A DNA stretch of 64,000 bases from Ascidia mentula (lineage: Eukaryota > Chordata > Ascidiacea > Phlebobranchia > Ascidiidae). Made by a program: the position numbers and the translations under genes. The stretch lies in NCBI GenBank assembly GCA_947561715.1, contig OX387200.1, forward strand, positions 10,604,501-10,668,500, written 5' to 3'. This document shows positions 1 to 11,700 of the stretch, in pieces. Every line of letters starts with the position of its first letter. Position 1 is the first letter of the stretch. The notes beneath the pieces are model-generated. The model was not told the origin of the DNA, did not search any database, and saw only the letters and a program-made list of their open reading frames with translations.

Positions 1-1895
1 GAAAAATTAAAATTCGTGGACAGCGAAACCTTATGGACATAGGAAAATACGTGGATTTTCGGAATAATTGTATTTCGTTTCATGGACCCCTTAATGCATC
101 TTCTCGGACCCCTTGGGGGTTCATGGACCCCAGGTTAAGAACCCCCGGTCTATAGGCTGTTGGTTCTGCTTTAGTAGTGTCCATGTTTTGAAGAAACTTC
201 TGTACAGTGCTGTATTATATTACTGGATTATCGACAATAAACGGATTTATGAACAACTTTTGACTGGTTTGAAGCTTGGTAGATGTATGTGTTTATAGTC
301 GGGAATTAGACTACTTAGAAGACGCACAGACTTGTGTAAAGGAGTTATTTAACTCCAACAGTAGCCTTGAGATAGAGAAGGTAAAGTTGCCTACGAGGCC
401 AACTAGGTGCCATCGAGACACAGTCGTATCCTTTGGGTGCAAGGCCGAGGCGCAGTCGTACCCCACGGTCACGCAGCAGGGGCGTACTCTGACAGCCTAC
501 TTGCTAACTGCGTCCCCAAAATCAATACTTTGCCAACTTGCGGTTTGGCAGCAATAGGAATGAATTGTATTCAATCGAAATCAAAATGGAACACCATTTT
601 TACAGTTGTAGGCTAATGCTTAGTAAATTTGATTTAAAGATTTTGTATGATTGCTAAACATGATTTAGGCACTGCAAGTAGAACACACGCCACATGAAGG
701 AAGACGAATCTGCATTAAAGCAAAACAAGCAATCTGAAATAAAAGGTTTCGATCAAAATGTGGATTTTATTTAACGTGGTATCGAAGACGAGCGGTCCAA
801 AATTGTGTTGAAATGTGTGGGTGTGAAGCTCATGCCCCGCAGGCTAAATAAACTATATTTTCAAATATCGTACACAGGTTTCAGTGTTCAAAGCGTTACC
901 AAAGCATTTATACCGTGGACATAGTGCGTGGTATAGGTATAATCTACTCTATTAACGTTTAAGTAATCTTTGGTGAACGCAGGGCAAGGTATAGCGAACT
1001 TTGAAAAAGGTTTTAATTTATTTAAACTCCTCCAAGTATGAAATTATGAGCGTTTGCTTTTAGGCAACCGATTTTGTCCAGCCATTGATGTTGGGCGACA
1101 ACCAATCTTAGCCGTATAACGCTACAGGACATTCTCAGACAATGAAGCATTACTACAATAAAAAGTACATACATACGTTGCCGTCGCTCGGCCATGGAAG
1201 CCGCGACACAAAGTGTGTGACTTGGCAGACAACCGGATAATTCTGGTTTGACGAATTAGAGCAAACTATCGGCAATTATATAATTCCAATCTATTTTTTG
1301 TTTTATCGAGAATGCTACTTTGTCCAACAGCTTTGTAGTTTACATTTACTAGCTATTAAGATATGTGCGAACCGTTTTCGAGCCTATTGGCGCGTGTCAC
1401 AAAACGGGTTTGTATTCCTCACATCAACTTGTATTGAAACTGTGTAGCAGTTCACGAAAAATACTAACATTAGACGGTTTATAACGGAAAAGATGTTTGT
1501 AACGCAACGTAATTGCTTATTTAACTGATGTTTTACTTGAAAACATCAACGCATAAATTTTTTACAATATGCTCATTCAAAATTTAAATAGGATTTTTCA
1601 AAGTTATTCAGCAAAAAAAACAGTAATAAGACTGATGGTGGTTTGTGCGTTTCACAGAACATAATAGTCAAATCGGCTGCTATACACATCAAAAATAAAT
1701 CCATTATAGGCTATATATGCCCAGACGTTATAACGCCAACAAGTCAGAAAACAAGGTGTGTGGAATCTCTTTGTGTAAACAAATTCAAATGCAATACACT
1801 CAAAATAATAGGTGCTGTTTTTTTTTCCATTCATTGTTCAACATTTCCGGGGGATAAGTTTCATCCCACAAGGGCCCCTTTTACAGTTTAGGGGT
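1..1895. other. Intergenic stretch, no gene recognised
   Basis: I see no exon with splice signals and no recognisable protein here. A GC-richer patch at about 400-540 is open in two frames but resembles no family I know. The only recognisable element is an hAT transposon end near the left edge, listed separately. The last part is the 3' flank of the minus-strand receptor gene that ends at 1896. Confidence 0.5.
89..155 (-). mobile_element. hAT (Charlie-like) transposon end, fragment
   Basis: The reverse strand carries a GGGGTTCTTAACCTGGGG-type terminus followed by a self-complementary TCCATGAACCCCCAAGGGG run. This is the typical end of hAT/Charlie DNA transposons and their MITEs. No partner end or target duplication is visible, so it is a fragment. 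Related ends occur at 9640-9713 and 28780-28850. Confidence 0.5.
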
Positions 1896-3696
1896 TTACA
1901 CAAGCCGACATCGATGACAAATCCGAGATAGGCATGCGGAGAAAGAAGATGTTATTGTCTGACGAAACTTGACATCCAACACACTGTACACCAGTACGTT
2001 AACCAAACTATGAGAAAAAAGTTAGGTTAATTAGTATGTTTTCAAACACTAACAATATCTCAAAATTACATCTGAGTGTTTCATGCTTTCATAATAAGAA
2101 AGGATCATTTACATTTTAATATTTAGAAATTTTTATCAGGTACCTGTTGGAAAGCGACAGGGTGAAAGATACCATGGCATACACAGAGCTGTCAATTTTG
2201 GTGAAATAAGAATTGAAATTCAAAGTCACATAGGTTATGAAGGGTACTGAAAGACAAGAGTGATTATTGATTGGCAGAGATAATGTTCTTGCTACTGTTA
2301 AGTTCGCAATAAAATGCAAAAAACTTTGGTAAAATGTGGACATTGAGTCATGACAGCTAAGCAGACAACGCAAACGGGTCATTGACAAACAAAAAAACAA
2401 GATCTTACTGAAGGTGACTGTGAATCCAATTTGCATCGCAGCCATTACAACAAACGCTGTCACTTCCTTTTTTCTGGCGTTGCTTGCGGGTAGCAAGTGG
2501 GAAGTCTTTTTAATTCGCCTGACCAAGGAAATTCCAGTTCCGATAGAGGTCCCTGTCTGCATATGATTACAAGCTATTTTACATGCATTATATTTGTCAT
2601 AGCCAATACCTCTAGCAAGTAACATTTTAACAAATGTGTTTTCTTTAATTTTGTCACAACCGTATACGTACCATAAGAAGAAAGGGCAAAACCGTCGATA
2701 GAGAAAACATTATGAGTAACTCAGTGTAATGTTCGTGTACTGCAGAGGTAAAGGTAGTTACGGCCGGAATAAAAAAGAATGCTAGAATCTGATAACCGAA
2801 GTTCAGCTTATCTGGAAACCACACTGAAAAACACACACTTTTATGTTAAATGCTATGGGCATAAAACTTTGAATAACAAATAACTTGTGCACAAAAACTT
2901 ACGTGGGATGACAGAGCAAAGTAAGGCAGAAGTCCACACAATAAATAGGCCAATATATACACTCCAGCGTGATTGGCGCTTGTACCGCACAGGCCATTGT
3001 ATGGCGTAAAACCGTTGCTGCCCGAGAAAGACAAGGTGAAAAAGAGACGCAGTGAGGGTAAGAACATGTAAAATTCCACCAGCAATGGCTCGAGTTGTCC
3101 CGGCGAGACACAATGACAATTTAACAACTTCGTGAGAAGTTGAATGCATTGTTAGGACGAAATTCGGAAAAATGACAACCAGGCACATCACTCCTGAAAA
3201 TTCATATTTTTACCAAAGGCACTACATACAGTTTGGTGATAATTTTCTAACCTGTAAAAAGATCGGCGACAGCAAGCGACACTTTAATTTTCACGTAATT
3301 TCCTGTAAATACGGATTTCTTTTTTAAGAAAAGACAGATTACCAAACAATTTCCCATAATTATAAAAAGTCCCAAAAGAATAATGACAAAACCAAAAATT
3401 GCTGCCTTGGTGTTGCTGCACTCGCCGCATTCCTTCAGAGGGGTTAAAACGCAACTTCGTGCAGCAAATTTTGTGCAAAATGCAGGAAAGCTTTTCAAGT
3501 AGTTGGTAGGGACGTCAAATGGTACATCAACATATGTGTTGTTGGTATCTGTTGTATTGTACAGTTTGTTTTTGATGGTTTTGTTACGTACAAAGTCTTC
3601 TAGCGCAATATCAATTTCTTTCATCATCAAGCACATTTGTTTCATAGTAATATGGGTGATAAACGTAGTTGAATTGATGGTCGCCATATTCATCAA
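1896..3696 (-). CDS. Divergent rhodopsin-like GPCR, 6 exons (paralogue 1)
   Basis: Exons, read on the minus strand: 3252-3696, 2903-3193, 2672-2823, 2409-2556, 2144-2246 and 1896-2007. All have GT-AG junctions and compatible phases, giving about 416 aa. The N-terminus is extracellular with N-glycosylation sequons and several Cys. TM1 contains GNCLVI, and TM2 ends in SLAVADLFTG across the first splice junction. TM3 ends in LGQQRFYAI, so the usual DRY is QQR. TM6 follows a basic loop (RKKEV). TM7 is split by an intron and carries NSLVNVLVY in place of NPxxY, followed by a short Cys-rich tail. The next gene (5631-7507) has the same exon phases and identical lengths for exons 2 (291 nt) and 5 (103 nt), so the two are tandem duplicates. 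The ligand is unknown; the subfamily cannot be placed by eye. Confidence 0.85.
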
Positions 3697-5409
3697 TTTT
3701 TTAAATATTACCTATTGTAGAATCTTAGCTAAAATGCATTAAGGTATATGTAGGCAATAACTCAACTTTGAAATTAATTTAAATACAAATGTTTTAAAAT
3801 TTAACAATGCAAAATTGGATGTTAATTCATTTGATTTCTGTTGGCGCGACACGATTACATCACAATTTGCATGAAAGACGGTCTATTAAAATCTACCTTC
3901 AAAACACTTATGTTACTTTTTGAACAACGGTTTGAAGTTGCAGACATGAAATTAGGAGAATTCGTTTTTATTCTTTCATAATCGTTTTAATTACTTGCAA
4001 ATCAGCACTGTTGTTTTAATCTGCTTCCTGTTAGTAATGTTATCGTAGCATATATCCATGTTTGTGACTTCTCTAATATTTTACGTACATGTACTGCCTA
4101 CCTCCGAAAATAATAAACATACTCAAGGTCTCCAAAGACGTTGCCGCCCCATTACACTTTAGTATCCTGAGACTTCATGGTCTCAAGATACGAAACATTC
4201 ACAATTAACTTAATTTCTCACGCCGCGCCGCGCCGTTTGCGCTTGCTGCTCAGCACTTTTTCATGTAGGTTTACATTGCCCACCGCTTGGGGTCCGTCGA
4301 GTTTGCCACCAGTTGGTTTTATTGTACTTGAACCTAACTGTTATGTACAGCTGTAAACATCACACACAGCAAACTTGAATCTACAATGCTTTATATCCGT
4401 ATCTCAATCGGTTTCTATGCCTGTCTTTAAAGCGAAAATTGTGCCCGTGCGAGACACTTACACACTGTTGGGGCGAACTTGCTGCCTCCGTCTCGTGGGA
4501 CCAACTGCCTGCACAAGTTCTACCATAATTTTTACCAGTATTACAATGCAAAGAATCCACAGCTAGCGTAAATGTCATTGAACCTGAAACAAGTTTGACA
4601 GATAAGTTTCTTAAGGTTATGCATCCTGACAAGCTAAAGCGTCTTCATCCGTTCGTCATGTCCGCAGTTGCCACTTCCCTACTCTCACATGTCATTTAAA
4701 TGTCTGCTGCTTATCCTGCTGTAGACGAGTGTCGCATTGTAATTAGAGGACCTTGTTAAATGCAGAAGGAAACCTTGAGGGAAGTTGCTGACACAACATG
4801 ACGAAGTTGCAGATTTGCGCAACATAGTGAAAAGTTATGCAAATTAGTTTTACGTAGAATGAAAGGTTTGCCGAGGCGCGTGCAGCATGATCAACAACAA
4901 AATTCATTTATTTTTACAAACAAAAGTTCATGCGTTTCTTTGAAACACAGGCAACATACAAAACACCACTGGTTCGGTTGATTTCATTGCAATACAGATG
5001 GGATCGGATAGTTACACAAAGTGCATTGTCATCTTAAAAGAATTGAAGTTCATTTTGTTAAGCAAGGCCCACCTTAGTAAACAATTTATACGCGAATAAA
5101 ATAGATGTTATTGGATTTATTTGTAGGCAAGCATTCAGCACATGGTCGGCGGGACAAAGCTTGTATAAACATCTAATTTGTGGTAAAAATATTGATTTTG
5201 TATTCAGCACGACAAATAAAAAGACCCACTTCCGGTCATTCTCAACATCAGTAGACGGGCACAGAGTGGCCCAGTATATTCAAAACTATGACCCAAAAAA
5301 CTTAAATTAAAGTTTTAAGCGAAACGATGTTTTACCATAGCCAATAGGACATTAATTTATAACCATAAGAAATAGATCCAATTTTTGTGACATTGAAGCT
5401 GACGACTCT
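3697..5409. other. Intergenic stretch between the two GPCR genes
   Basis: No exon, RNA gene or complete transposon is recognised. Short open frames around 4375-4632 on both strands overlap each other and show no family resemblance. A small GC-rich run (CGCCGCGCCGCGCCG) lies near 4222. The hammerhead-bearing element starts at about 5410. Confidence 0.5.
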
Positions 5410-5630
5410 TTTGGTTTCAGCATTTGCTTGGTCGTAGTGTTTTCCACCTTGTTTTGTCTCCAGGTGGGCTGTACCTAGTTTGGTACCCATAACGGTTGAC
5501 GGCAACTACATATAGTCACCACAAAGTGGAAGTCTTTGTCTGGCTATCTAGCTACCAAAATCGTCGTAAGACAACAAAGCTACACTGATGAGTCATATTA
5601 CGTCGAAACAATAGTCATGTCTGCAGCCCA
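5410..5630 (+). mobile_element. Hammerhead-ribozyme element, decayed copy
   Basis: This copy shares, in the same order, the blocks of the better preserved element at 18.3-18.7 kb: a GGTT..CAGC..TTGGTCGTAGTG block, then TTTGGTAC, then GTTGACGG, then ACCACAAAGTGGAA, then the ribozyme core. The ribozyme is at 5579-5627. The copy ends directly beside the stop codon of the receptor gene on the other strand (5631-5633). Protein coding capacity is absent, so it is a non-autonomous repeat. Homology was judged by eye. Confidence 0.6.
5579..5627 (+). ncRNA. Hammerhead ribozyme motif, partly decayed
   Basis: The core CTGATGA (5585-5591) and GAAA (5605-5608) are intact. Stem I is GCTACA (5579-5584) against TGCAGC (5622-5627) with one mismatch. 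The stem II pairing is damaged. The 3' side shares CATGT and CTGCAGC with the intact ribozyme at 18647-18704. Activity is doubtful because stem II is weak. Confidence 0.5.
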
Positions 5631-7507
5631 TTAAAAGTGCTTCTGTGCAGAAGGAATTGCATCGTTTACAGTTGTTTTTAGACCACATTCGTCTCCACGT
5701 GATTTAAAGCAAAACGTTGGCGACAATTTGGAAAGAAATTCGTACACTTCATTCCTAAATTTTTCATCACGACAGCTATACACCATAACGTTCACCATGC
5801 TGCATAAAAACAGGTTATTTTTGCCAAATAAAACACAAAAACTCTATGTAATACCTGTTTGTCATGCTTAAATAGAAACACAATGTAAATGGTGTTGCAA
5901 GATCTTCGCAGGAAATCTTCCCGAGGTAGTTAAGAATAACAACAACAATAATTGGCACTGAATGCAGTTGAAGATTTAATTGAGATTATAAACTTTAGGT
6001 GAAAGTCATCTTACGCAAGGTTATTGTGAAGCCAAGTTGCATGATAGCAAGGGTTTTCAGAATCCGTATCTCCCGCCGAGAATTTCTTACTCGTAAACCT
6101 GAATCGACAGTTTGGCCCACAAACCCAGTTTGTACTCTTCGAACCTGGACGAATGTGACCAAGAGTAGAGCTGACTAAAATATGTATTAGATATGATAAA
6201 ACAAAATTATAAGGAGACGCAATGCAAAATGGTTAAAAATTACTGATACAAGCTGGCAGTAAATATTTTACAACAAATCCAACATATTTTTTTTTACTTC
6301 AAATAGAGAAAAAAAAGTTCTCTCACCAATACACAAAATGGAATGATGTAAATGCCTCCAACAAATAATAGCAAAGGCGTAATTTGAAGATTGGCGTCCA
6401 TTTTGGCTAGAGTTACATTAAAAAGATAGACCATGTGGGAATATGTAAATGTATACACGTTTGGAATCCAAGCTGATGTGTAAAAAATATGTACATTTTT
6501 CTACTGAAAAGTAACAGCGATGTGAAAGACTGTGACCGCTGGTTGTCATTGTTAACGTACGTCATTAGCACTCTGTTAAAACAATCTACAAAAATGACAA
6601 GTTACATTCGTAATTTTATTCTATTACATGAGAAGTCTTGTGATACTGAACTGCACGTTTCTGGTTTTCACAATGTTAAAAAGACTTAGTTTTGTTCTTA
6701 AAAAACACGAGCTTTCGCGAGTTTTCCTCGCTTTGATCGTCAATTGTAAATTGTGGTGAAACGCAATGCGGATACAAGAACCACAAGTACGATTTTATTT
6801 TAGTAAAAGAAAAGTTTATTAACACCAAATACGAGCCTACCAACCTACCTGCGACGGAAGCAAGCAAAATGGAGAGAACCCAAACAAGTACAAGCCCAAA
6901 GTTGACACTTCTCATTGATTGCATCTTGTACTTGAGTGGGTTTTTGATTGCGAACAAGCGCTGTTGAGCGAGATAAACCAGGTGATAAAGTGAAGCTGCA
7001 TAAGTAAAATTAAAAAAGATGCCGCCTGCAATCGCTTGTGGTGATCCACGTAGAGCAAGTTGTGTTGCACTGAGCTGTTCGGGAGTTTGCTTCACTGTCC
7101 AACTGAAGTTGGACACAACCACACTCAGTATCTCTATTCCTGAAAAACCTGGCCTTCAGCAGAGTAGTTATTAACAAATTGCGACAACACAACTTACCTG
7201 TTGTCGCATCGGCAATAGCAAGTGAGATCTTGATTCTATTGTAAGCACCTGGAAACTTGGAGGGCTTTGAAGCAATGCACCACACGAGAAAACTATTTGC
7301 TGTAATGATTAGCAGCCCAAGGACCGAAATAGCCGTGACAAAGATATATGCAGACGTCGTGCTGCAGTGCGGGCAATCCATAAGTGTCATGTTGTGACAC
7401 AATTCAACGGCTTTATATTTGCAAAAACTCGGAATTCCACAAAGCGACGAATTACCATCCGAACTAACGTAATCTTTAAATCTGTCTAAAATATAGCTTT
7501 CCGACAT
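5631..7507 (-). CDS. Divergent rhodopsin-like GPCR, 6 exons (paralogue 2)
   Basis: Exons, read on the minus strand: 7198-7507, 6849-7139, 6327-6472, 6015-6174, 5855-5957 and 5631-5799. All junctions are GT-AG and in phase, giving 392 aa. The N-terminus has glycosylation sequons and Cys. TM1 is around TAISVLGLLIITANSFLVW and TM2 around ISLAIADATTG. TM3 ends in LAQQRLFAI, so QQR replaces DRY as in its neighbour. A basic third loop (RNSRREIRILKT) leads into TM6. TM7 has NSMVNVMVY, followed by SCRDEKFR, a helix-8-like start. The gene is a tandem duplicate of the one at 1896-3696 in exon structure and sequence pattern. Ligand and G-protein partner are unknown. Confidence 0.88.
6700..6740 (-). repeat. 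Relic of the 49.2-kb foldback element
   Basis: The reverse strand reads a short hairpin (AGCGAG/CTCGC) followed by GAAAGCTCGTG. The 15-base ACGAGCTTTCGCGAG run recurs in the left arm of the foldback at 49166-49360. It lies in the second intron of the receptor gene. Only this fragment is recognisable. Confidence 0.35.
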
Positions 7508-8089
7508 TCTGTACCTTTGACTAATTCGCTATATGGATGTAAGGATTGTTCGAATATGGCTGGCTGATAAATGGGTCGATAAAAATATATTCGTCTTGTT
7601 TGCACTTTCATTACATTTTAATGAATCTTATGCTACGCTCGCAAAATGAACACATGGCAACCAGGTTTAGGTAACATCCGGCCTGGGAACACAGGCCCGT
7701 GGCTACTGGCTTGTCAGGGATGCCGTATATATGTGGTATACTGTCTCTTTTTGCAACATTTGCTTGTATTTGAGTTTCCATCACTCGTTAAATAAGTTTT
7801 ACCTTTTTTAAGGTATGTAATGAACATTTTTAACCCAAACAGCCCGTGACAGTTTAAAGGGTTCGGCAACATCATATCAAGTCCAGTCAGTAATTACGTG
7901 TATTGTATAGGCTGTTTCCACAAAAAATTCATTCTGACAACCTTTGCAGTTTTGTATATGCAACAAAGCCAATTATGATAATTAAAGGTTCGGTCAGTGT
8001 AGGTTTGTCGCAACACGGACTGTCCTGAAAGCTAATCAGCAAGGGGTTAAGCTTGAACAATTCCACCTTGGGAACTTTACAATCTCCCT

Positions 8090-8260
8090 CAATCCATTGA
8101 GTACCAAACTATAGGCACAAACCCACGCAAGCCAAATGGCGACGAAGCACACAATATGGCTAAGCAACTGCTTGAAAACCAACAGTGTTTCTGGTTGCAT
8201 ATATAGTTATGAAACTAAGCGCTGTCCGACCTATCAGGTTTCATCAGTGCTAGCTACAAG
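8090..8260 (-). mobile_element. Hammerhead-ribozyme element, decayed and permuted copy
   Basis: On the minus strand a CTGATGA box (8241-8247 in plus coordinates) and an AACCT/AGGT stem are followed by GGAC where GAAA is expected. Downstream come a GGTT..CAAGCAG..TTGC..GCCATA block and then TTTGGTACTC. In the 18.3-kb left arm these same blocks precede the ribozyme, so the order here is circularly permuted. No coding capacity is present. Confidence 0.5.
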
Positions 8261-8571
8261 TCAAAATGAATGGAAAGAAAAGTGATTCAAAGTAAGCACT
8301 TTCTGCAGCTCATTTTGAAACCTATTAAAGCATGCTTGATATGGTATTCCACGTGATCACTGTTCAAGCGACCGCTGCGTATTCAAATTTGAAAGATTAG
8401 TTGAAAACTTTCTCACTCAACTAGAGCCGGCACTCTAAATCTGTGTTGCCTAAACTGATCATTTCGACTAAAGAGGATTCAACTCGACAATATTTATATT
8501 AAACCTGGATTACGCTGCAAAGAGATTTTGTTTACTTTTTTGTGTTGGTTTAATTGTGCAAGACAACAATA

Positions 8572-8633
8572 TCCTTTCTGGCCTCACGCGCTAGGAAACA
8601 ATCGTGCACGACATCGTTTCCGGGTTCGATCCC
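8572..8633 (+). pseudogene. tRNA-like fragment or tRNA-derived SINE head
   Basis: A perfect B-box-like GGGTTCGATCCC (around 8616-8627) follows a poor A-box-like TGGCCTCACGCGCTAGG by the usual spacing, but no acceptor stem pairs up. The region also folds on GGAAAC/GTTTCC. It could be a decayed tRNA or SINE, or chance. Confidence 0.3.
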
Positions 8634-8720
8634 AAGATTTTTATTGGACTGAAAGCTGTGCACTGTTTCAGTACAGGAAAGTAGTTTAAGAGTAAACTAA
8701 CAGTTCTGCAGCCTTTCAAG

Positions 8721-11700
8721 ATGTCTCGGCTTCCAATGAGCACCTTCTTTGTTTTGATTCTGCTTGTATCATGGAGTCTTGCACTTTCCAGGGTGAGTTT
8801 TTGCTTTTCCGCATTAACATGTGTAGCTTTTTATCTTTTAACCAAGCTTTGGACTGAAGTCTTCAGGTACATGTACAACAAAACCAAGCGATGACAGGCG
8901 TACTTTGCAGAACTATAGCAGATAAAGCCTTGTCAGTCGGTCTTTGACGAAAGTGTCTCGCCTTTTCAGGACTTATTGTTATTTTTGCTGCTTAGTATGA
9001 ACTGCTGATTGACGTCACTCATCCAATCCACGAAATCCACCCATTGTCGCCATCGGTTGCTTCGGGTGTTGTAATCTTCCAATATGGATGGATAAACTTC
9101 TTCAAGTAAATGTGTAGTAAATTATAGCAGGTCAAAATTAAAAAATAACTGAAATTAGCTGGTGTCAAATTTGCTGCTTAAATGGTATTTAGATCGTTCA
9201 TTCCATCCACAAGTATACCATTATTTAATCATAACGCAGTGATACGAAGTTCGTGAAACTGGCACAAGCACTGGGCCCCTCATATTATCGCATTGGGGGA
9301 ACGAAAGCTGATCTCGTTCATTTTGTGCCTAACAATGAGGAGATGGAGTCAACAACAAATAACCGTCGGTTTATGAATAAACAAAAATCAGGTGGGTTGT
9401 ATGTTTCTCAACAAGTTTCTTAACTCGATTTGGGACCACCGCAGACCTCCATGCCAATTTAGTGCACACTGTGAACCCCATCATCCAGGAAAATGTTTTG
9501 GTGGTGATGTCCCCCCACTTGGACTCTTCCAATAAGTGGGACAAAATGTTATGACATCATCATCAAATATAGAGGTTCACGGTTCAAACAAAATAAACTT
9601 TATCGCCAAATCGGATTGGAAAGTAATAGCGATAAGGATATTCTTGTGGCCCCTCGATAGGTCACTGCGGACCCTGGGGGTTCTTGAACCCCCAGTTGAG
9701 AACCATTGTTATACAAAAATTGCACAAATGTGTCCACATGAGCCTAACTTTTCGTTTTGGATAACCTTAAAGTATACTTTATTCTATATATAGAATGAAT
9801 CTTATTCTGATGATTCCCAATATAGCAATATCGTTATTGTATGAAATAATAACCAATCGATAAACGTTGATTTGGAATCGAGTAAAGTATCTTTTTAGGC
9901 GGTGTTTCTGAAACGTGCGAAACCGAGCCAAGAGATGAGGGATCTTTTTTGAGACACAAGCAGTGGGCTGAGGCGCAAGTCATGCGTGACCGCCAAGTTA
10001 AGGCTCAGTTAGGAGTAGGTGGAACTTTAAAACCTATATCACTAACACGTGAGTAAAAATTAGGGATCCTGAAAACAGGTGAAAAGTGATACAATACATT
10101 TTTCTGTCATTAAACCAGCGGCAGAATGGATAAAACTGAATAAGTTCTGTGAATGCGTTGGATGGAAATTAATTTATGATCTGAGCATTCAATATCGAGA
10201 TGGAGAAAAGTGGAATTCGACAAACGCTCAGGAATTGCTGGATTTCACGGAGAATCGCTACCACGTCAACTGGGAGCTTGGCAACGGTGTGTGAGACCTT
10301 TTCATGTTTTTTCATTACTTAGATTTTGCACAGTAACAAAAAGAAAAAGAAGACTTTGATTTTATAAGAACAACAAAATGACACCTCAGCATAAAATATG
10401 TCAGGGATCATTTACATGTATACTCTTCATGTGTGTTGATGCGATTAGTCACTCAAAACACTTGCCTTGTTAGTGAACCACACAATTCTGTTAAAATGGC
10501 CTCTGAGAGATTGATGATAAACATAGCGATGCAAAAATGATTCTGTAGTTGCATTGCATTAAGTTATTTCATTTAGAACCAAATTCGTATCACCATAAAA
10601 ACGAGACAGCGTTGACACCAGACCAGATTGCTGAAGGTTTCACTCACCTGAAAGAAATACTCACTGCCTCCCCCTGGTGGCGTACCTCTGAAGTTTTTGG
10701 TCCTGATTTAAATCGTGTTGGAGTTCGCAGTGCTGGAAAATACTTAAGAACGTGAGTGCGCAATTTTTCTTTTAAAAATTAATCGTTTAAAGTCTTTGTA
10801 TGTCTTGTTTAGGTTCCTGAAACATGGCGGAAAAGCACTGAATGCACTAACCATTCACCAGTAAGGACATTTAATAAAATATGCTTATTGTTTATTGTGT
10901 GTAGGGGAGGTAAAAGCTTAATTTTTTTGTTATTGAGTGTTGCAAAACGCATGGTAAATTGTGTTTTACACGCTAGGTACTATTTAAATGGTCATGTAGC
11001 AGTAGAGGGAGACTTTCTAAAACCGTCCACTTTGAACAAAATCATCAAACAGGTATACAACGGTTGGTTTTGTTTTTACTGTAAAAATTTGCAACACATT
11101 GTTTTAGATCAATCAAATTGAGAGAATAGTAAACGAGACTCGGCCTGGTTTGCCGATCTGGCTCGGGGAAACAGCGTCTGCTTATGGAGGTGGTGCCGTT
11201 GGTCTTTCCAACTCATACCTTGATGGTTTTACGTGAGCTGAACCTTTGGCTAACTTCCAAAAAGTTACAGACTACGTTAAATGCCTTTTATACGCAGCTG
11301 GTTAGATAAACTTGGTATGTCTTCAAAAATGGGAGTTAATATGGTTGTGCGGCAAACGCTTCTTAACAGCAACTATGCGTTGCTTGACGACAACTTCGAT
11401 CCGATGCCGGTATTAGTTGTTTATTTTTTCGTGTAAATCCAGTCGTTTCGGTTAGAATTGTTTTTACTTTCATCACTGTTCACAAACAAAAGTGGTAATG
11501 TTATAAATTATTTTCAATGTTTAAACTTTCAGGATTATTGGTTAACTTTGGTGTACAAAATTTTGGTCGGTCACAAGGTTTTGAATGTTTCCTTGTCAAA
11601 GTGTTCTTCAAACTTTTGTAAAGCCAGGAACAACGGACGCCTTAGAGTGTACTCCCATTGTACAAGCTCTCGGCAAGTCACTACAAAAACTTTTTGATTT

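Larger units (their letters stand above)
7508..8720. other. Intergenic stretch upstream of heparanase
   Basis: This region separates the divergent receptor and heparanase genes and must hold both promoters; no TATA box or other site can be defended. It contains a decayed hammerhead-element copy (8090-8260) and a tRNA-like fragment (8572-8633), each listed separately. Nothing else is recognised. Confidence 0.5.

Noticed and set aside
276-616. Two overlapping open frames of 69-93 codons
   Set aside because: No domain, signal peptide or splice context is recognisable, and the frames overlap each other; probably chance in a GC-richer patch.
4375-4632. Opposite-strand open frames of 63 and 83 codons
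   Set aside because: They shadow each other, match no family and lack exon signals.
8572-8633. A functional tRNA gene upstream of heparanase
   Set aside because: Only the B box is convincing. No acceptor stem or anticodon arm pairs, so it is listed as a tRNA-like fragment.
9800-9850. CTGATGA followed by GAAA as another hammerhead
   Set aside because: The sequence between does not form a stem II adjacent to both core boxes and no stem I closes it; a chance match.
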